Assembly (NCBI RefSeq): GCF_022601875.1
Contig: NZ_JAKVIP010000023.1
Location: 1-64,000, forward strand
DNA: 64,000 bases
DNA from: Chryseobacterium sp. SSA4.19
GTDB taxonomy: Bacteria; Bacteroidota; Bacteroidia; Flavobacteriales; Weeksellaceae
Direction of reading: 5' to 3'
The translations under genes and the position numbers were made by a program. Under the pieces are notes generated by a model that was not told the origin of the DNA, searched no databases, and saw nothing but the letters and a program-made list of their open reading frames with translations. Shown here piece by piece: positions 61,589 to 64,000 of this stretch. Position 1 is the first letter of the stretch. Each line of letters opens with the position of its first letter.

Positions 61589-62908
61589 TTATTGGTATTT
61601 GTTCTTGTCAATCTTAATTTTTTGCAAAACTTTATACCTCGTTAAGGTGGTTCTTTTTAAAGTATCCTGCGGCTTGAAACTGAGCGTAATACGGGGATTT
61701 ATCGTACTGATGAGTTCAGCCACCTGTATTTTGTCCAGATCTTCAGTCGTTTCCAGATAAAATTGTAAAGGAACTTTGTCCAGCTTCTCAGAGTGTAAAA
61801 AATTTTGCATTTCTTTTCTGTTTTCCAGATAATTTCCTTTGGAAAGCCAGGTGAACAGAAAGCCGGACATGATACTTAAAAATCCTATGGCGTATACCTT
61901 AGTGCTAAACAGTTGAAATAATTTCCTGAAATACACCAGCCAAATGGAAAAGCTGAACGGCGCAAGCAAACGATAGTCAATGGCGTTGACGGGATAAAAA
62001 TACTGTACGAAATAAGAGCATATAATGCCTGCAATTCCAATAAATACAAAGAAAAATTCAGAATCAGAAAGCTTATATTTTATAAAGAGATAAATGATCA
62101 GAAGAATATTTAAAAATCCAATTCCGTAAATTGCATAATTAATCATCCCTCCGCCCGGATCTGCAATATGAATAAACGGGTTGAAGGTAGTACATAATCC
62201 CATAAACAATTCGGGGAGCAGTTTTGAGGTAGGGTGGAGACCAATGGTAAGTGCGTCTTTTATGTAGTTTTCATTAAAATAATCAATGAATAATAATTTA
62301 TACAGCACGACAAATATTCCGCCTATAATTCCGGCAATAATGAAGCTTTTTGAATATTTCCTTTTCCAGAAAATCAATCCGAAAAGTCCGGTACCACCAA
62401 TGACAAACAGAGAACTGTACCTGATATTGTATAGTGCAATCAGACTTAGAGACAGGTAAAAAACCGCTTTCCTTTTTTCTAATTTCCCCGTGATAATTTG
62501 TGATGAAATGTACAGAAACAATAAAACAAATGATAATGTAAGTGCTTCACTCATCGTAAAGGAAAAGATAGAAAGAAAACTGAATAAAGCACAGAGAACT
62601 ACTGATTCTTTAAAGAAAAACTTTTTCTTCCACGTGAAAAAAATGATAAAGATAAAAGCTGAGATTCCGACAATCTTGCTTCCCCAGAATTCATCAAAAC
62701 CAAAAAAAGTAAAAAATTTGATGCTCAACGGATAACCTAAAGGTGTTGTTGTATTATCAACAGTCGGCAAAACACGGGCAAAGCGAAGATACCGTATAGA
62801 ATCGGGGCTGGTTCTTCCTTTTTCATTGAGTAAAAAACGCAAAATGGTCATCACTAAAGTAATGATGACCAATAATATCTGAATATATTTTTCTTTAAAT
62901 CTTATCAA
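61589..62908 (-). CDS. Multi-spanning membrane protein (GT-C-like)
   Basis: A 439-residue integral membrane protein with about ten to twelve hydrophobic segments. It has an early loop GRTSPDSIRYLRFARVLPTVDNTTTPLGYPL holding aspartates typical of the first extracytoplasmic loop of GT-C glycosyltransferases, and a soluble charged C-terminus (about 370-439). GT-C enzymes use lipid-linked sugars. No other glycan-synthesis genes are nearby, so the substrate is unknown and it could also be an uncharacterised exporter. It is the second-last gene on the minus strand and is separated from the dehydrogenase gene by 72 bp. Confidence 0.68.
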   Translation of the reverse strand: MIRFKEKYIQILLVIITLVMTILRFLLNEKGRTSPDSIRYLRFARVLPTVDNTTTPLGYPLSIKFFTFFGFDEFWGSKIVGISAFIFIIFFTWKKKFFFKESVVLCALFSFLSIFSFTMSEALTLSFVLLFLYISSQIITGKLEKRKAVFYLSLSLIALYNIRYSSLFVIGGTGLFGLIFWKRKYSKSFIIAGIIGGIFVVLYKLLFIDYFNENYIKDALTIGLHPTSKLLPELFMGLCTTFNPFIHIADPGGGMINYAIYGIGFLNILLIIYLFIKYKLSDSEFFFVFIGIAGIICSYFVQYFYPVNAIDYRLLAPFSFSIWLVYFRKLFQLFSTKVYAIGFLSIMSGFLFTWLSKGNYLENRKEMQNFLHSEKLDKVPLQFYLETTEDLDKIQVAELISTINPRITLSFKPQDTLKRTTLTRYKVLQKIKIDKNKYQ

Positions 62909-62980
62909 GGTTGAAGTTATTAGGTTGTAGAATTAGCATTCAAATGTATAACATATAACCCGAAACTCATAACTTAATAA

Positions 62981-63874
62981 CTATTTTGAAAACATTTTTG
63001 CCACTTTTTCTGCTTTTTTGCTTTCGGAATAGTCGTAGAATCCTTCTCCGGATTTTACGCCTAATTTTCCGGCCATTACCATATTCACCAATAACGGATT
63101 CGGTGCATATTTAGGGTTTTTAAAGCCGTCGTACATAACGTTCAGGATGGCCAGGCATACATCAAGGCCGATAAAGTCTGCCAGCTGAAGCGGTCCCATC
63201 GGATGTGCCATACCCAGTTTCATCACCGTGTCGATTTCCTCAACGCCAGCCACACCGTTATACAATGTTTCAATCGATTCATTAATCATCGGCATCAGGA
63301 TTCTGTTGGCTACAAATCCAGGATAATCGTTGACTTCAACAGGAACTTTCTCTAATGTTTTGCTCATTTCGTAAATAGAATCGAACGTTTCCCGGGAAGT
63401 AGAGTAGCCTTTAATAATCTCTACCAGTTTCATAATCGGTACCGGATTCATAAAATGCATTCCGATCACTTTGTCTGCTCTCTTCGTGGCAGCAGCAATT
63501 TTAGTAATGGAAATTGATGAAGTATTGGTCGCAAGAATACATTTTTCCGGCGCGAATTCATCCATCTGCCCGAAGATTTTTAACTTTAAATCCTGGTTTT
63601 CAGTAGCGGCTTCAACAATCAGATCAGCATTTCCGACAGCATCCTGAAGCGCTGTGAAAGTCGTGATATTTCCTAACGTCTCTGCTTTTTGTTCTTCCGT
63701 AAGGTTTCCCTTTGCAATTATTCTGTCAAGATTGGTCGTAATGGTTTTCAATCCTTTGTCTAAAGCTTCCTGTGACACATCAACCAGGTTGACAGTAAAT
63801 CCGCTTTGTGCAAAAGTGTGTGCAATTCCATTTCCCATGGTTCCGGCACCGATAACGACAATGTTCTGAATCAT
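62981..63874 (-). CDS. hbd: 3-hydroxybutyryl-CoA dehydrogenase
   Basis: A 297-residue NAD(P)-dependent enzyme. The nucleotide motif VIGAGTMGNGIA has GxGxxG at 9-14. Catalytic residues are S119 (NTSS), H140 (VIGMHFMNPVP) and a downstream N in the VNDYPGFVANRILMPMINE segment. The C-terminal domain contains KLGMAHPMGPLQLADFIGLDVCLAIL. It interconverts 3-hydroxybutyryl-CoA and acetoacetyl-CoA. A single-domain form of this length is typical of the butanoate and short-chain pathway. A partial gene ends 20 bp upstream on the same strand and is probably cotranscribed. Confidence 0.94.
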   Translation of the reverse strand: MIQNIVVIGAGTMGNGIAHTFAQSGFTVNLVDVSQEALDKGLKTITTNLDRIIAKGNLTEEQKAETLGNITTFTALQDAVGNADLIVEAATENQDLKLKIFGQMDEFAPEKCILATNTSSISITKIAAATKRADKVIGMHFMNPVPIMKLVEIIKGYSTSRETFDSIYEMSKTLEKVPVEVNDYPGFVANRILMPMINESIETLYNGVAGVEEIDTVMKLGMAHPMGPLQLADFIGLDVCLAILNVMYDGFKNPKYAPNPLLVNMVMAGKLGVKSGEGFYDYSESKKAEKVAKMFSK

Positions 63875-63894
63875 TTTTCCTTATTTAATTAAAA

Positions 63895-64000
63895 TTATTT
63901 CTTATAAACTGTTAGGTTTCTTGCGTTGGCAAGATCTGCTTTTTTTACTTTTTCAGATTCATTAAAATTAACCATTCCATCGCTGTTTCGTTTTCTTGCA
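63895..64000 (-). CDS. C-terminal fragment of a gene crossing the window edge
   Basis: The minus strand is open from the window edge to a TAA at 63895-63897. The visible 34 residues run from ARKRNSDGMVNFNESEK to KADLANARNLTVYKK. The family cannot be identified from so short a basic tail. It lies 20 bp upstream of the 3-hydroxybutyryl-CoA dehydrogenase ATG, so an operon is likely. Confidence 0.6.
   Translation of the reverse strand, partial: ARKRNSDGMVNFNESEKVKKADLANARNLTVYKK

Noticed and set aside
1..64000. CRISPR array, insertion sequence, prophage or riboswitch
   Set aside because: No regularly spaced repeat, transposase, integrase or recognised riboswitch core was found by reading both strands.

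Overview
The window looks like a chromosomal segment of a Bacteroidota member close to Chryseobacterium (Flavobacteriia, Weeksellaceae). The evidence is low GC content, lipoboxes ending in SC, start codons without Shine-Dalgarno sequences, several TTTx-N16-23-TAnnTTTG promoter-like sites, and lineage-typical families (SusC/SusD, GLPGLI, DUF2807, DUF2490, DUF4197, DUF4932, Bacteroidota-type alpha-2-macroglobulin). I see no insertion sequence, phage, CRISPR array or integrase. There is one tRNA gene.

Layout. 222-1559: a Crp/Fnr regulator divergent from a HAD hydrolase. 1710-4422 (minus): a sensor kinase and a sigma-54-dependent response regulator. 4844-16325 (plus): a divergent eight-gene efflux cluster made of an HlyD adaptor, a DUF2807 protein, a DUF4932 metalloprotease-like protein with a starch-binding-like tail, an ABC ATPase, two paralogous 805-residue permeases, a GLPGLI protein and a TolC-type channel. 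A -24/-12 promoter candidate and a 39-bp palindrome lie in front of it, so the two-component pair probably controls it. 16480-16553: tRNA-Arg. 16601-22515: a siderophore/cobalamin-type binding lipoprotein, the transglycosylase MtgA, a large membrane protein usually named 'site-specific recombinase', and a minus-strand UbiA-like / recF / DUF721 cluster.

22534-38758: a 1951-residue alpha-2-macroglobulin whose thioester motif is lost and which carries a SusC-like signature, followed by a SWIM protein, small enzymes (DUF1569, two VOC proteins), a DUF2490 protein, two tandem glutaminyl-peptide cyclotransferases, a deoxynucleoside kinase, an ArsC/Spx-like protein, DUF493 and DUF4197. 39208-48446: a polysaccharide utilisation locus (SusC, SusD, GH144, a serine esterase, GH3) that best fits beta-1,2-glucan use. 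48655-64000: mainly housekeeping genes (purB, purL, dnaN, pheT, dgkA, a 3-hydroxybutyryl-CoA dehydrogenase), with a barstar-like gene whose start codon lies inside a strong terminator hairpin downstream of purL.

The most unusual material is the sigma-54-linked exporter cluster with its embedded protease-like protein, the degenerate alpha-2-macroglobulin, the purL/barstar hairpin, and the probable beta-1,2-glucan locus with an added esterase. All assignments come from reading motifs and gene order; no database search was run.
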